A stretch of DNA of 64,000 bases from an uncultured Sutterella sp. (GCA_900545275.1 UQYG01000001.1:62001-126000), one strand, 5' to 3'; positions 1 to 8,923 are shown, counted from the first letter of the stretch. Notes: a model not told the origin generated them from the letters alone. Numbers and translations: made by a program.

Positions 1-340
1 GCTGCATGATGGCGCGTTCCGTGATCAGACGGTCGAGCACCTGCGCACGCAGGGTTTCCATGGGCGGCAGCGAAATGTTCTGGCGGCGCAGATTGATCGC
101 GACGACATGGGTGCGGTTCTGGAGTTCCCGCTCCGTGATGACGTCCTGATTGACGACGGCCACGATGCGGTCGAGTTCCCCCTCCTCGAGGCGGGAGATG
201 ACGTAGATCGATTCCGGCTCGGCCGGGGCTTGCGCGGCCGGCGCAGTCTGCTGCGCCGGAGCGGGCGCGTCCATGATACTCGCGGCGTGAGCCGAGGAGA
301 GGCCGCCGAGAAGGACGGCAAACGTAAGCAGCTTATTCAT
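1..340 (-). CDS. surA: Periplasmic chaperone/peptidyl-prolyl isomerase SurA, N-terminal part (cut by window edge)
   Basis: Only the first 113 codons lie in the window; the gene runs off the left edge. The reading begins MNKLLTFAVLLGGLSSAHA, a typical Sec signal peptide, followed by an Ala/Pro-rich linker and the SurA N-domain opening (LDRIVAVVNQDVITERELQNR, here seen as DRIVAVVNQDVITE then ELQNR). SurA escorts unfolded outer-membrane proteins, LptD among them, across the periplasm. Its ATG overlaps the lptD stop by 8 bp, so the two are translationally coupled in one operon. The PPIase domains cannot be inspected here. Confidence 0.93.
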   Translation of the reverse strand, partial: MNKLLTFAVLLGGLSSAHAASIMDAPAPAQQTAPAAQAPAEPESIYVISRLEEGELDRIVAVVNQDVITERELQNRTHVVAINLRRQNISLPPMETLRAQVLDRLITERAIMQ

Positions 341-2627
341 AGTAGTCGTAAGGCGCCGACGTCATCGGAGCCGAGGTTCGGGTCTGATAGCCCTTGATGT
401 TTCGTTGAAGCACGGAGAGCGGATTGTTACCAATGCTACCCAAGCCGGAGAGCTCAAGTTGTAAGAAGAAGTTGGTTTCTTCTTCGTTCGAGGTGGTCGT
501 ATAGCGTTGGGCGACCGCACGGAAGATCCAGCAGTCGTGATGATATTCGAGTCCGCCGATAACTTCGAGCGGCTTGCTGCCGCGCAGCGAGTAGTTGTAG
601 CGGAAGAGCCCGTAGAGGCGTTCCGTAAGCGGCCACTGCATTGCGAAGTCCACCTGCTTGATGTGGTTGTAGGCGTCGTCGGGCGAGTAGTTGTAGCGGT
701 AGTAGAGTCCCATGAGCGACATGGGTTTGGGCATCCACCGAAGCCCCGCGTTGATCTTCACGAAGCGGTTTTGGGCGGAGGAGTACTGTGCGGCGGCCGA
801 GCTCGTGATGTTGCGCGTCAGACGTGCGCCCACGCTTGCGAGAAGGTCGCTTCGGACCTCCTGTTCGCCCACGACGCGTCCGTCGTCGCGGTACCAGTAG
901 TAGGGACTTCCTTCGGGGAAGGTCACGCGTTGGTCGTTGAAGTACTGACGTTGCCCGACGCTCGCGCGGAAGAGTTCCAGTCCCGTCTTCTTGTCGATGT
1001 AGCGCGTCGAAAGAACGGCGGTGAGCTGATTCGCTTCGGAGACGCGGTCATAGCCCGAGTAGACGTTCTCGGTGAAGAGCGTCGTGAAGTTGAGGTCGGC
1101 GATGGTCGAGTCGAAGATCGGGATTTCGCTTTGGTCGCGATACGGCGTCCAGGCGTAGAAGATACGAGGCTCGAGCGTCTGGTAGGCGTCGCGCCCGAAC
1201 CAGGTCGAGTCGCGCTCGAAGACAAGCCCTGCGTCGAGACTCAGGGTCGGCACCGTCATGCCTGGTGTGGTGTTGTTGATGTAGTCGCGCGAATCGAGGT
1301 CGTAGGACGTGGCGAGGAACTGCGCCTTGGGGGTGATGAACCAGCCCGGACCGGCGAGCGGATAGCTCACCGTCTGATGAAAGACGAAGCGCGAGCCGTC
1401 GACGTAGTCGCTGCGGGTGTGCTGAAAGCGCGTCGCTTCGAGCACGGTTTCGAGTTCGAAGCCGTTGAAGTCGCCCGTGTGGCCGCGCCAGAGGAACTGC
1501 GGTACGCGTTCGTAAGGTTCCGTGTCGAGGTTTTCGATGTCGAGCGTCTGGTTCTTCGTCACGCGCAGGAAGGTGTTCCAGTAGGTCTCATCGTAGGTGA
1601 GCGTATATTCCTGCGGCAGGACCGATTCGGAAGATTCGCGGATGTTGCCGGAAAAGTCCGAGATATAGCTGTCGTCCGACACGCGGTTGTAGTCGACCGT
1701 GAAGCCGAGCTTGTCGCGGCGGTATTCCCCTTCGAAGCGCAGGCCGTAGCGGTCGTCGTCGTACTCGCGGTCATTGGGGAGGTAGTCGAGATTGAGTTCC
1801 CCTTCGACGTTCGGCAGGAGGAAGCGGAACTGATTGCCCATCATGACGCCGCGCTTGGTCATGATGCGGGGCGTGAGGGTGTAGTCGTAGTTCGGCGCGA
1901 TGTTGAAGTAGTACGGAATGGAGAGGTCGACGCCTCGGGTCGAACTCATCCCGTAGGTGGGCGTCAAAAAGCCCGAACGGCGCTGATTGCTGATCGGGAA
2001 GGCGAACCAGGGCGAGCCCAGAATGGGCACGCCCTGAAAGTGCAGGGTCGCGCCCGTGCCGCTCGCGCTCTGGTCGTATTCGTCGATTTCGAGCTCGTTC
2101 ATGCGGATGAACCAGGCCTCGTCGTCGCGGCGGCAGGTCGTGATGGTGACGTCTTCCATCGTGGTGTTGTCGCCCGAGAGAAACTTGATGTTCTTGGCGC
2201 AGCCGCGCAGGTTGCGGGGGGCGTACTCCCACTCGGCGTCGGGCATTTCGCCCGAGCGCGAAGTAATGCGGAAAAGCATCGACGGGCCCGAGAAGCTCGC
2301 CCCCTGACGGGCGATGCGGGCGTTGCCGTTCGCTTCGACGGTGTCTTCGGCGTGGCGGTAGGTGATGCGATCCGCCGAGAGGACCGTGCCGCCGCGCCGG
2401 ATTTGCGCGTTGCCGTATAGGTGCAGTTCGTCGTCGGCCGATCCTTCCATGCGGTCGGCCTCGATGAAGCTGGCGGCGTCGTTCGAAGGTGCGCCGAGCG
2501 AGGGATCGAGCGATCTCACGGAATCGAGTTTGACTCGAACGGCGTCGGCGGCCGTCACTTCGCCGGCGAGGGCCGAGAGCGCGGCGGTCAGACCGAGGAC
2601 GATTTTTCGGGTGCGGAGCGCGGACAT
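333..2627 (-). CDS. lptD: LPS-assembly outer-membrane protein LptD
   Basis: 764 residues from the ATG at 2627, which gives a clean signal peptide (MSALRTRKIVLGL, Ala-rich core, cleavage near VTA-AD). A longer reading back to 2672 uses TTG and would place extra residues before the signal, so I rejected it. The N-terminal OstA/LptA-like domain (DRMEGSADDELHLYGNAQIRR, residues about 60-190) is followed by a long Tyr/Arg-rich beta-barrel. Cysteines occur in RGCAKN, TTCRRD and HHDCWIF, compatible with the family's structural disulfides. With LptE it inserts lipopolysaccharide into the outer leaflet. surA follows in the same operon; amgK-murU is transcribed the other way. Confidence 0.96.
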   Translation of the reverse strand: MSALRTRKIVLGLTAALSALAGEVTAADAVRVKLDSVRSLDPSLGAPSNDAASFIEADRMEGSADDELHLYGNAQIRRGGTVLSADRITYRHAEDTVEANGNARIARQGASFSGPSMLFRITSRSGEMPDAEWEYAPRNLRGCAKNIKFLSGDNTTMEDVTITTCRRDDEAWFIRMNELEIDEYDQSASGTGATLHFQGVPILGSPWFAFPISNQRRSGFLTPTYGMSSTRGVDLSIPYYFNIAPNYDYTLTPRIMTKRGVMMGNQFRFLLPNVEGELNLDYLPNDREYDDDRYGLRFEGEYRRDKLGFTVDYNRVSDDSYISDFSGNIRESSESVLPQEYTLTYDETYWNTFLRVTKNQTLDIENLDTEPYERVPQFLWRGHTGDFNGFELETVLEATRFQHTRSDYVDGSRFVFHQTVSYPLAGPGWFITPKAQFLATSYDLDSRDYINNTTPGMTVPTLSLDAGLVFERDSTWFGRDAYQTLEPRIFYAWTPYRDQSEIPIFDSTIADLNFTTLFTENVYSGYDRVSEANQLTAVLSTRYIDKKTGLELFRASVGQRQYFNDQRVTFPEGSPYYWYRDDGRVVGEQEVRSDLLASVGARLTRNITSSAAAQYSSAQNRFVKINAGLRWMPKPMSLMGLYYRYNYSPDDAYNHIKQVDFAMQWPLTERLYGLFRYNYSLRGSKPLEVIGGLEYHHDCWIFRAVAQRYTTTSNEEETNFFLQLELSGLGSIGNNPLSVLQRNIKGYQTRTSAPMTSAPYDYYE

Positions 2628-2698
2628 AAAAAAGCGTTGAAAAATTCCCGAAGACGCGGGAAACGCCTGCAAAAGGCGGTCACTCGGGCGATTCAGGA

Positions 2699-2704
2699 TA
2701 CAAT
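2699..2704 (+). promoter_or_regulatory. Putative -10 box of amgK
   Basis: TACAAT, the -10 hexamer that recurs in this window, lies about 100 bp before the amgK ATG. No good -35 is visible. It faces the lptD -10 box 18 bp away. Confidence 0.45.
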
Positions 2705-2722
2705 GGCGGACGTAAACAATGA

Positions 2723-2728
2723 ATTATA
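2723..2728 (-). promoter_or_regulatory. Putative -10 box of lptD
   Basis: On the minus strand this reads TATAAT, a perfect sigma-70 -10 hexamer, about 95 bp before the lptD ATG. The -35 region is GC-rich and unconvincing. It points towards the amgK -10, so the two start sites would nearly coincide. Confidence 0.5.
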
Positions 2729-2804
2729 GGTTGGGCCGCCCGCCCGTTGGGCGGATTGCGGGGACTTTCCCGCGCGGTCCGTCCGCTTTTTCGATCTTTT
2801 CGCC

Positions 2805-3827
2805 ATGGACAAAAATTCGGATCCCCGCACCCTGCGCATGCTCGCCTGGCTCGGCGAGGCGGGCGCCCCTCAGGGACTTTGCGCCGATTCTCCCTGCGAA
2901 CCCGCAAGCACCGACGCGGGCTTTCGCCGTTATTTCCGCGTGACGGGCAATGAGGGCGCCACCTTCATCGTGATGGACGCGCCGCCCGAACACGGCGGGA
3001 TGGAGCCTTTCGTGCGCGTGACGGCACTCATGCACGAGGCGGGCCTGCATGCGCCCGAAATCTTCGCGTCCGACCTCAAGGAGGGCTTTTTGCTTCTCTC
3101 CGATCTCGGGCGCGAGACCTACCTCAACGTGCTCAATGAAGAGAACGCCTTCTCCCTCATGGACGACGCTACGTCGGCGCTCGTCGCCTGGCAGAAGATT
3201 TCCCGTCCGGGCATTCTGCCCGAGTACGACCGCGCGGTGCTCGAGAGGGAAGTGAATCTCTTTCCCGAATGGTATGTGGGACGCCACAAGGGCCGTACGT
3301 TCACCGAGACGGAAAGCCGCTGGTGGAAAATGACGATCGACGCCGTCATCGAAAACAATCTGCGCGAAGCGAAGGTGTTCGTGCACCGCGACTTCATGCC
3401 GCGCAACCTCATGGTCTCCGAGCCGAATCCGGGCGTCATCGACTATCAGGACGCGCTCTACGGACCGGTGAGCTACGACATCGCCAGTCTTTTGCGCGAC
3501 GCCTTCGTCAGCTGGGACGAACGTTTCGTCCTGGATACGACCATTCGTTATTGGGAGAAGGCCAGAAAAGCCGGAATCCCCGTACCGGCTGACTTCGCGA
3601 CCTTCTACCGCGACGTGGAGTTCATGGGCGTGCAGCGTCACCTCAAGGTGGTCGGGATTTTCGCGCGTCTTCACTACCGCGACGGCAAGGAAAAGTACCT
3701 CAAGGACGTCCCGCGCTTCCTCAAGTACCTGCGCGACGCCTCGAACCGCTACCTGGAACTCTCGCCCCTGAAGCACCTTCTCGACCGCGTGGAAGAAACG
3801 CAGGATCGGGTGGGGTATACCTTCTGA
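2805..3827 (+). CDS. amgK: N-acetylmuramate/N-acetylglucosamine anomeric kinase AmgK
   Basis: 340 residues of the aminoglycoside-phosphotransferase fold. The catalytic loop VHRDFMPRNLMV lies near residues 193-204 and the metal-binding VIDYQDALYG near 211-220. AmgK phosphorylates cell-wall-derived MurNAc (and GlcNAc) at the anomeric carbon. The next gene encodes MurU, which converts the product to UDP-MurNAc, so peptidoglycan sugars are recycled without de novo MurA/MurB synthesis, a route known to bypass fosfomycin in pseudomonads. The amgK-murU pair beside lptD-surA is a conserved arrangement in pseudomonads and many Betaproteobacteria. The assignment rests on motifs and context. Confidence 0.9.
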   Translation: MDKNSDPRTLRMLAWLGEAGAPQGLCADSPCEPASTDAGFRRYFRVTGNEGATFIVMDAPPEHGGMEPFVRVTALMHEAGLHAPEIFASDLKEGFLLLSDLGRETYLNVLNEENAFSLMDDATSALVAWQKISRPGILPEYDRAVLEREVNLFPEWYVGRHKGRTFTETESRWWKMTIDAVIENNLREAKVFVHRDFMPRNLMVSEPNPGVIDYQDALYGPVSYDIASLLRDAFVSWDERFVLDTTIRYWEKARKAGIPVPADFATFYRDVEFMGVQRHLKVVGIFARLHYRDGKEKYLKDVPRFLKYLRDASNRYLELSPLKHLLDRVEETQDRVGYTF

Positions 3828-3835
3828 GCATTGTC

Positions 3836-4576
3836 ATGCGCGCCTTGATTCTTGCTGCGGGCGCGGGATCGCGTCTGCAACCGCTCACCCGCGCGGTTCC
3901 GAAGCCCCTCGTTTCGGTCGGGGGCGCCCCGATGGCCGTGCGCCAGATCATCGCCCTGCGCGAGGCGGGCGTGCGCGACGTCGTGATCAACGCGGCGCAC
4001 CGCTGGCGGCTTCTGCGCGCCGCTCTAGGAGACGGATCCGCCTGGGGCGTGCGCATTCACTGGAGCGTCGAAGGCGATTCGGTCGATGAGGCGCTCGAGA
4101 CCCGCGGCGGCATCGTAAAGGCACTGCCGCTTCTCTCGCCCGACCGAAAGACGCCCTTTCTCGTCGTAGCGGGCGACATCGTGACGGACTATCCTTACGG
4201 GCGCCTCGTCGCGCGGGGCGCTGCCCTCGGGGAGGAGGCGCTCGCGCATCTCGTTCTCGTACCCAATCCGAGCTATCACCCGTCAGGCGACATGCGGCTC
4301 GAAGCGGGGCGGGTGCGGCGCGACGCCCCCACGCACACCTTCTCGAGCCTCGGCGTCTATCATCCGGCGCTTTTTGAGGGCGTCGAACCCGTCAAGGCGG
4401 GGCTTTTCCCCTGGATGAACGCTTTCTGCGCCCAAGGGCGCGTGACGGGGGAAATCTACGAAGGATACTGGCGCAACGTGGGAGACTTTTGCGAACTCGC
4501 GCTCGCCGAGCGCGAGGCGCTTCGTCTTTCCGGCGTCTGGCCGAGGCCGATCTCCTCACATCCCGTCGGGGCTTGA
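3836..4576 (+). CDS. murU: N-acetylmuramate alpha-1-phosphate uridylyltransferase MurU
   Basis: 246 residues of a sugar-phosphate nucleotidyltransferase. The nucleotide-binding loop is LAAGAGSRLQPLTRAVPKPL (residues 5-24), with the signature Gly-rich turn, Arg and Lys. VAGDIVTDYP near residue 110 supplies the metal-binding Asp. It starts 8 bp after amgK and is almost certainly cotranscribed. It transfers UMP from UTP to MurNAc-1-phosphate. A glucose-1-phosphate thymidylyltransferase-like enzyme would share this fold, but the amgK partner makes MurU much the better reading. Confidence 0.9.
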   Translation: MRALILAAGAGSRLQPLTRAVPKPLVSVGGAPMAVRQIIALREAGVRDVVINAAHRWRLLRAALGDGSAWGVRIHWSVEGDSVDEALETRGGIVKALPLLSPDRKTPFLVVAGDIVTDYPYGRLVARGAALGEEALAHLVLVPNPSYHPSGDMRLEAGRVRRDAPTHTFSSLGVYHPALFEGVEPVKAGLFPWMNAFCAQGRVTGEIYEGYWRNVGDFCELALAEREALRLSGVWPRPISSHPVGA

Positions 4577-4578
4577 CT

Positions 4579-4584
4579 TACAAT
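4579..4584 (+). promoter_or_regulatory. Putative -10 box of dusB-fis-purH
   Basis: TACAAT in the context GCTTGACTTACAATGATGG, 41 bp before the dusB ATG and right after the murU stop. TTGACT sits directly against the hexamer, too close to serve as a normal -35. Confidence 0.45.
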
Positions 4585-4624
4585 GATGGCTCCTTCGAAC
4601 TTCCCCTCCTGATCACGCCCGCTC

Positions 4625-5602
4625 ATGCAGCTCGGACCCTACACGATCACGAATCCCGTGATGCTCGCCCCGATGGCGGGCATGTCGGATCTCCCCTTCC
4701 GGGAAATCTGCCGGGAGCTCGGTGCGGGCTATGCCGTGGGCGAAATGACCACGAGCAAGCCGGAACTCCGTGAAAGCCGCAAGAGCGCCGGACGCTGGGC
4801 GCAGGAAGAGGAAACGGGCCTCAAGGTCGTGCAGCTTTTGGGCGCCGATCCGCGCATGATGGCCGACGCCGCGCGCTACGCTGCCGACACGGGCGCCGAC
4901 GTGGTCGACATCAATATGGGCTGTCCCGCCAAGAAGGTCCTGCAGACCGCCTGTGGCAGCGCACTGCTTCGCGACGAAGTTCGGGTGGCCGCCATTCTCG
5001 ACGCCGTCGTCGCGGCCGTAGACATTCCCGTCACGCTCAAGATCCGAACGGGCTGGTCCGCCGCCGACCGCAACGCCGTATCGGTCGCGAAACGCGCTCA
5101 AGAGGCGGGCGTCGCCATGCTTGTCGTACACGGTCGAACGGGCGAGCAGGGCTTTCGAGGGGAAGCCGAATACGAAACCGTGCGGGCGGTGAAGGAAAGC
5201 GTATCGATTCCGGTCATCGCCAACGGAGATATCGATTCGCCCGAGAAAGCCGAGGCGGTCCTTCGCGCCACGGGCGCGGACGGCGTGATGATCGGCCGCG
5301 CGAGCTACGGGAATCCCTGGCTTTTCGGCGCCGTATCCGCCCGTCTGGGCTTTTGGGGCCGGACCGTGGAGGCGACGCCTCGGGAGCGTCGGCGCGTCGT
5401 TCTCCGTCACCTCGAGAAGCACTACGCCCACTACGGGCTCGAGCAGGGCGTGCGCACGGCAAGAAAGCACATCGCACACTATTTGAAATCTCTTCCGGGC
5501 GGAGCCGAGGCGCTCCCCGCCATCTTGCGCGCGGGGACGGCCGACGAGCAGTTCGGACTCACCGCCGTCTTTTTCCAGCGTCTTTGCGAGGAGGCCGCAT
5601 GA
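4625..5602 (+). CDS. dusB: tRNA-dihydrouridine synthase DusB
   Basis: 325 residues. The FMN-dependent TIM barrel begins MLAPMAGMSDLPFREICREL. The catalytic cysteine lies in NMGCPAKKV near residue 100, followed by KIRTGW, VHGRTGEQGF and the FMN-phosphate loop VIANGDI...DGVMIGRASYGNPW. It reduces uridine to dihydrouridine in the tRNA D-loop using NADPH. The stop overlaps the fis start (ATGA). The dusB-fis operon is conserved across proteobacteria, which supports both calls. Confidence 0.96.
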   Translation: MQLGPYTITNPVMLAPMAGMSDLPFREICRELGAGYAVGEMTTSKPELRESRKSAGRWAQEEETGLKVVQLLGADPRMMADAARYAADTGADVVDINMGCPAKKVLQTACGSALLRDEVRVAAILDAVVAAVDIPVTLKIRTGWSAADRNAVSVAKRAQEAGVAMLVVHGRTGEQGFRGEAEYETVRAVKESVSIPVIANGDIDSPEKAEAVLRATGADGVMIGRASYGNPWLFGAVSARLGFWGRTVEATPRERRRVVLRHLEKHYAHYGLEQGVRTARKHIAHYLKSLPGGAEALPAILRAGTADEQFGLTAVFFQRLCEEAA

Positions 5603-5892
5603 CCCGCTACCGTACCGCCAAACTGCGCCGACTTGCCGATGAAGACGTGGAGGAGAGCGCTCTCGACCGCATCATCCGCGAACAGCTCGATCAGTATTTT
5701 GAAAATCTGGGCGGCCGTCAGCCGATCCCGCTTCATCAGCTCGTGCATGAAGCGGTGGATCGTCCGCTTTTGCGCTACGCCCTGAAGAAATGCGACTGGA
5801 ATCAGAGTCGCGCAGCCGAATTATTGGGAATTCACCGCAACACGCTCCGTGAGAAGCTCCGTGAACTCGGGCTCTACGAGGGCAATTTTTGA
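5599..5892 (+). CDS. fis: DNA-binding protein Fis
   Basis: 97 residues. The ATG at 5599 overlaps the dusB stop and gives the expected length. The N-terminal half forms the dimerisation region (LDRIIREQLDQYFENL); the C-terminal helix-turn-helix is LRYALKKCDWNQSRAAELLG followed by IHRNTLREKLRELGL, the Fis/NtrC signature. Fis bends DNA and adjusts chromosome structure and transcription to growth rate. purH follows 10 bp later, probably in the same transcript. Confidence 0.95.
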   Translation: MTRYRTAKLRRLADEDVEESALDRIIREQLDQYFENLGGRQPIPLHQLVHEAVDRPLLRYALKKCDWNQSRAAELLGIHRNTLREKLRELGLYEGNF

Positions 5893-5902
5893 GGAAAAGT
5901 AA

Positions 5903-7456
5903 ATGCGCAAACAAGCTCTCATCAGCGTCTCGGACAAGACGGGGGTCGTCCCCTTCGCCCGTGAACTTCAAGGCCTCGGATACCATATCCTGAGTACCGG
6001 CGGCACGGCGAAGCTTCTTCTCCAGGAAGGGGTCGAATGCCAAGAAGTCGCCGACTACACGGGCTTTCCGGAAATGCTCGACGGCCGCGTCAAGACGCTC
6101 AACCCGAAGATCCACGCGGGCATTCTCGCCCGCCGTCCCGATCCGGAACACATGAAGGCGCTTGCCGACCATGACATCGATCCGATCGACCTCGTCGTCG
6201 TGAATCTCTATCCCTTCGAACAGACGATCGCGCGCCCCGACTGCACGTTCGAGCTCGCCATCGAAAACATCGACATCGGCGGCCCGACGATGATCCGCGC
6301 CGCAGCGAAGAACCACGAATCCGTGGCGGTCGTCGTGGATCCGGCCGACTACGAGCGCGTTCTCGAAGAAATCCGCCGTGAAGGAGGCGTGACGGCGGCC
6401 ACCCGCCTGATGCTCGCCAAGAAGGTTTTCGCGCACACGGCCCGTTACGACGGCATGATCACGAACTACCTCACGAGCCTTGACGAAGAAGGCAAGCGCG
6501 GCCGCTTCCCGCAGGTGCTTACGCGCCAGTGGGAAAAGGTGCAGGACATGCGCTACGGCGAAAATCCGCACCAGGCGGCGGCCTTCTACCGCGAAGTCTC
6601 CGTGGCGCCGGGCCTTCTCGCGGGCTACGTGCAGCTGCAGGGCAAGGAGCTCTCCTACAACAACATCGCCGACAGCGACGCGGCCTGGGAGTGCGCCCGT
6701 TCCTTTGAAGCGCCCGCCTGCGTCATCATCAAGCACGCCAATCCCTGCGGCGTGGCGATCGGCGAAAACGACGCCGAAGCCTACCGCAAGGCCTTCTTGA
6801 CGGACAGCAAGTCCGCCTTCGGAGGCATCATCGCCTTCAACCGCGAAGTTTCGGGCGAATGCGCGCAGCTCGTCTCCAAGCAGTTCGCCGAAGTGATCAT
6901 CGCGCCCTCGTATTCGAAGGAAGCGCTCGAAGTCTTCGGGGCCAAGAAGAACCTTCGCCTTCTGACCGTTTCGAACGGCAAGGCCGCCAACGACTACGAC
7001 TTCAAGCGCGTGGGCGGCGGTCTTCTCGTGCAGACGCCCGACACGCAGCTCTGCGACGCTTCGGCGCTTCGCTGCGTGACGGAGCGCAAGCCCACTTCGC
7101 AGCAGGTGGCCGATCTCATGTTTGCCTGGAACGTCGCCCGCTTCGTGAAGTCCAACACCATCGTCTACGTTCGCGACGGCATGACGCTCGGCGTGGGTGC
7201 CGGCCAGATGAGCCGCGTCGACTCCGCCCGCATCGCGGCCCTCAAGGCCGAAGAGGCCGGTCTTTCGCTCGAAGGGTCGGTGGCGGCTTCCGACGCCTTC
7301 TTCCCGTTCCGCGACGGGCTCGACGTTGTGGTGGACGCCGGCTGCACGGCCGTCATCCAGCCGGGCGGCTCCATCCGTGACGACGAAGTGATCGCCGCCG
7401 CCAACGAACGCGGCATCGCGATGGTCTTCACGGGTGAACGTCATTTCCGTCACTAA
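5903..7456 (+). CDS. purH: Bifunctional AICAR transformylase/IMP cyclohydrolase PurH
   Basis: 517 residues, the usual family length. The N-terminal MGS-like IMP cyclohydrolase domain (ALISVSDKTG, ILSTGGTAKLL, VKTLNPKIHAGIL) occupies about residues 1-150. The AICAR transformylase domain follows (YGENPHQAAAFYR, ELSYNNIADSDAAWE, CVIIKHANPCGVA, SAFGGIIAFN, GAGQMSRVDSA). It carries out the last two steps of de novo purine synthesis, from AICAR to IMP. It lies directly downstream of fis. A GC hairpin follows the stop. Confidence 0.97.
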   Translation: MRKQALISVSDKTGVVPFARELQGLGYHILSTGGTAKLLLQEGVECQEVADYTGFPEMLDGRVKTLNPKIHAGILARRPDPEHMKALADHDIDPIDLVVVNLYPFEQTIARPDCTFELAIENIDIGGPTMIRAAAKNHESVAVVVDPADYERVLEEIRREGGVTAATRLMLAKKVFAHTARYDGMITNYLTSLDEEGKRGRFPQVLTRQWEKVQDMRYGENPHQAAAFYREVSVAPGLLAGYVQLQGKELSYNNIADSDAAWECARSFEAPACVIIKHANPCGVAIGENDAEAYRKAFLTDSKSAFGGIIAFNREVSGECAQLVSKQFAEVIIAPSYSKEALEVFGAKKNLRLLTVSNGKAANDYDFKRVGGGLLVQTPDTQLCDASALRCVTERKPTSQQVADLMFAWNVARFVKSNTIVYVRDGMTLGVGAGQMSRVDSARIAALKAEEAGLSLEGSVAASDAFFPFRDGLDVVVDAGCTAVIQPGGSIRDDEVIAAANERGIAMVFTGERHFRH

Positions 7457-7469
7457 CGGTTAAGAAAAA

Positions 7470-7491
7470 GGCGTCCGAATCCTCGGACGCC
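7470..7491 (+). terminator. Hairpin after purH
   Basis: Nine-bp perfect stem GGCGTCCGA/TCGGACGCC with loop ATCC. There is no T-run downstream, so intrinsic termination would be weak. Confidence 0.4.
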
Positions 7492-7592
7492 CGAATCGTC
7501 ATTCGATAGACTGAGCGGAAATCCGCAGGAAACGGCGCCTTCGGGCGCTGTTTCCGTCAGCGGACAACCATAACGAAAGAGGCTTTTTCCTC

Positions 7593-8891
7593 ATGACCGT
7601 TCCTTCGACTCTTTTCTCCCGCCGCACGGTGCTCGGCGCGGCGGCTTCCCTTGCCGCGCTTTCGGCTTTGCCCGCGGGGGCGGCGCTGCGCGTGGACATC
7701 ACGGGCGTGGGCGCCAATCAGATTCCCGTCGCGATCACGGTGAATCAGCCCGCGGACGCGCCGCAGGACATCGGGGCGATCGTGCGCTCCGACCTCGAGC
7801 GTTCGGGGAGCTTCCGTTTCGTCGACGCGTCGCAACTCGGGCCCGTCGACGACTATGAAAAGCCTTCGATTCTTCCCGAGGTCGCCAAGCTCGACGTGAA
7901 CGCCTTCGTCGCCGCGAAGGTGGAGGCCCTGGGCGACGGACGCTGGGACGTGCACTACTACCTCTACGACGCCGTCTCGGGCGAAGCGCTTGACTCGGCG
8001 CGTTTCACGGGGCGTCCGACGACGCTTCGCATGTCGGCGCACCGCATCTCCGACCGCGTCTATACGCAGCTCACCGGAGACGGTCCGATGTTCGCCTCGC
8101 AGCTTGCCTACGTCGCACAGCTCGGGCCGCGCCGCTATCAACTGATCGTGGCCGATTCGGACGGGGAAAATCCGCAGGTGGCGCTCGAGTCGCCCGAACC
8201 GATCATTTCGCCCGTCTGGAGTCCCGACGGCAAGTCGCTTGCCTACGTGAGCTTTGAGCGCCGCAAGGCGATCGTCTACGTGCAGTCGCTCTCAACGGGT
8301 CGCCGCCGCGCCGTGGCGGCTTACCACGGGAACAATTCCGCTCCCGCCTGGAGTCCGGACGGACGCCGCATGGCCGTGGCGCTTTCGCGCGACGGCCTCA
8401 CGCAGATCTATCTGATCGACCTCGCCACGGCGACCCTCAAGCGCTTCACGAACAGCTACGGCATCGACACGGAACCGGTCTTCACGAAGGACGGCCAGTA
8501 CATCTACTTCACGTCCGACCGGGGCGGCGCGCCGCAGATCTACCGCCAGCCCGTTGCGGGCGGGCGGGCGCAGCGCATCACCTTCGGCTCCTCCTACGCG
8601 ATCAGTCCCGACATCAGTTTCGACGGGCAGCGCCTTGCCTACGTGAGCCGTCTCGAAGGGCGCTTCCGCATCGCCGTGATGGACCTCGCCACGGGGCGGG
8701 ACGTGCTCGTCACGGTAACGGAGAAGGACGAATCCCCCTCGTTTGCGCCGAACGGACGCTTCCTCGTATACGCGACGGAAGAAAACGGCCGCGGCGTGCT
8801 CGGCACGTCTTCGGCCGACGGACGGCTTACGACGCGCCTAACGGGCGAAGGCGACATTCGCGAACCCGCCTGGGGTCCGATCATTCAATGA
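7593..8891 (+). CDS. tolB: Tol-Pal system periplasmic beta-propeller protein TolB
   Basis: 432 residues. The N-terminal domain (VDITGVGANQIPVAITVNQP) is followed from about residue 170 by a six-bladed WD40-like propeller with repeated SPVWSPDGKSLAYVS, SAPAWSPDGRRMAVALS, TEPVFTKDGQYIYFTS and SPSFAPNGRFLVYAT. The signal begins MTVPSTLFSRRTVLGAAASL: the SRRTVL stretch and Ala-rich core look like a twin-arginine rather than a plain Sec signal. TolB links Pal in the outer membrane to the inner-membrane TolQRA motor during division. pal and cpoB follow; tolQRA is not adjacent, purH lying upstream instead. Confidence 0.95.
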   Translation: MTVPSTLFSRRTVLGAAASLAALSALPAGAALRVDITGVGANQIPVAITVNQPADAPQDIGAIVRSDLERSGSFRFVDASQLGPVDDYEKPSILPEVAKLDVNAFVAAKVEALGDGRWDVHYYLYDAVSGEALDSARFTGRPTTLRMSAHRISDRVYTQLTGDGPMFASQLAYVAQLGPRRYQLIVADSDGENPQVALESPEPIISPVWSPDGKSLAYVSFERRKAIVYVQSLSTGRRRAVAAYHGNNSAPAWSPDGRRMAVALSRDGLTQIYLIDLATATLKRFTNSYGIDTEPVFTKDGQYIYFTSDRGGAPQIYRQPVAGGRAQRITFGSSYAISPDISFDGQRLAYVSRLEGRFRIAVMDLATGRDVLVTVTEKDESPSFAPNGRFLVYATEENGRGVLGTSSADGRLTTRLTGEGDIREPAWGPIIQ

Positions 8892-8923
8892 ACAACCCTC
8901 CGAAGAACATAAGGAGAAATAAC

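Noticed and set aside
507..2420. 637-codon open frame on the plus strand
   Set aside because: It lies antisense to lptD, has Arg/Val/Glu-heavy composition typical of reverse frames of GC-rich genes, and matches no family.
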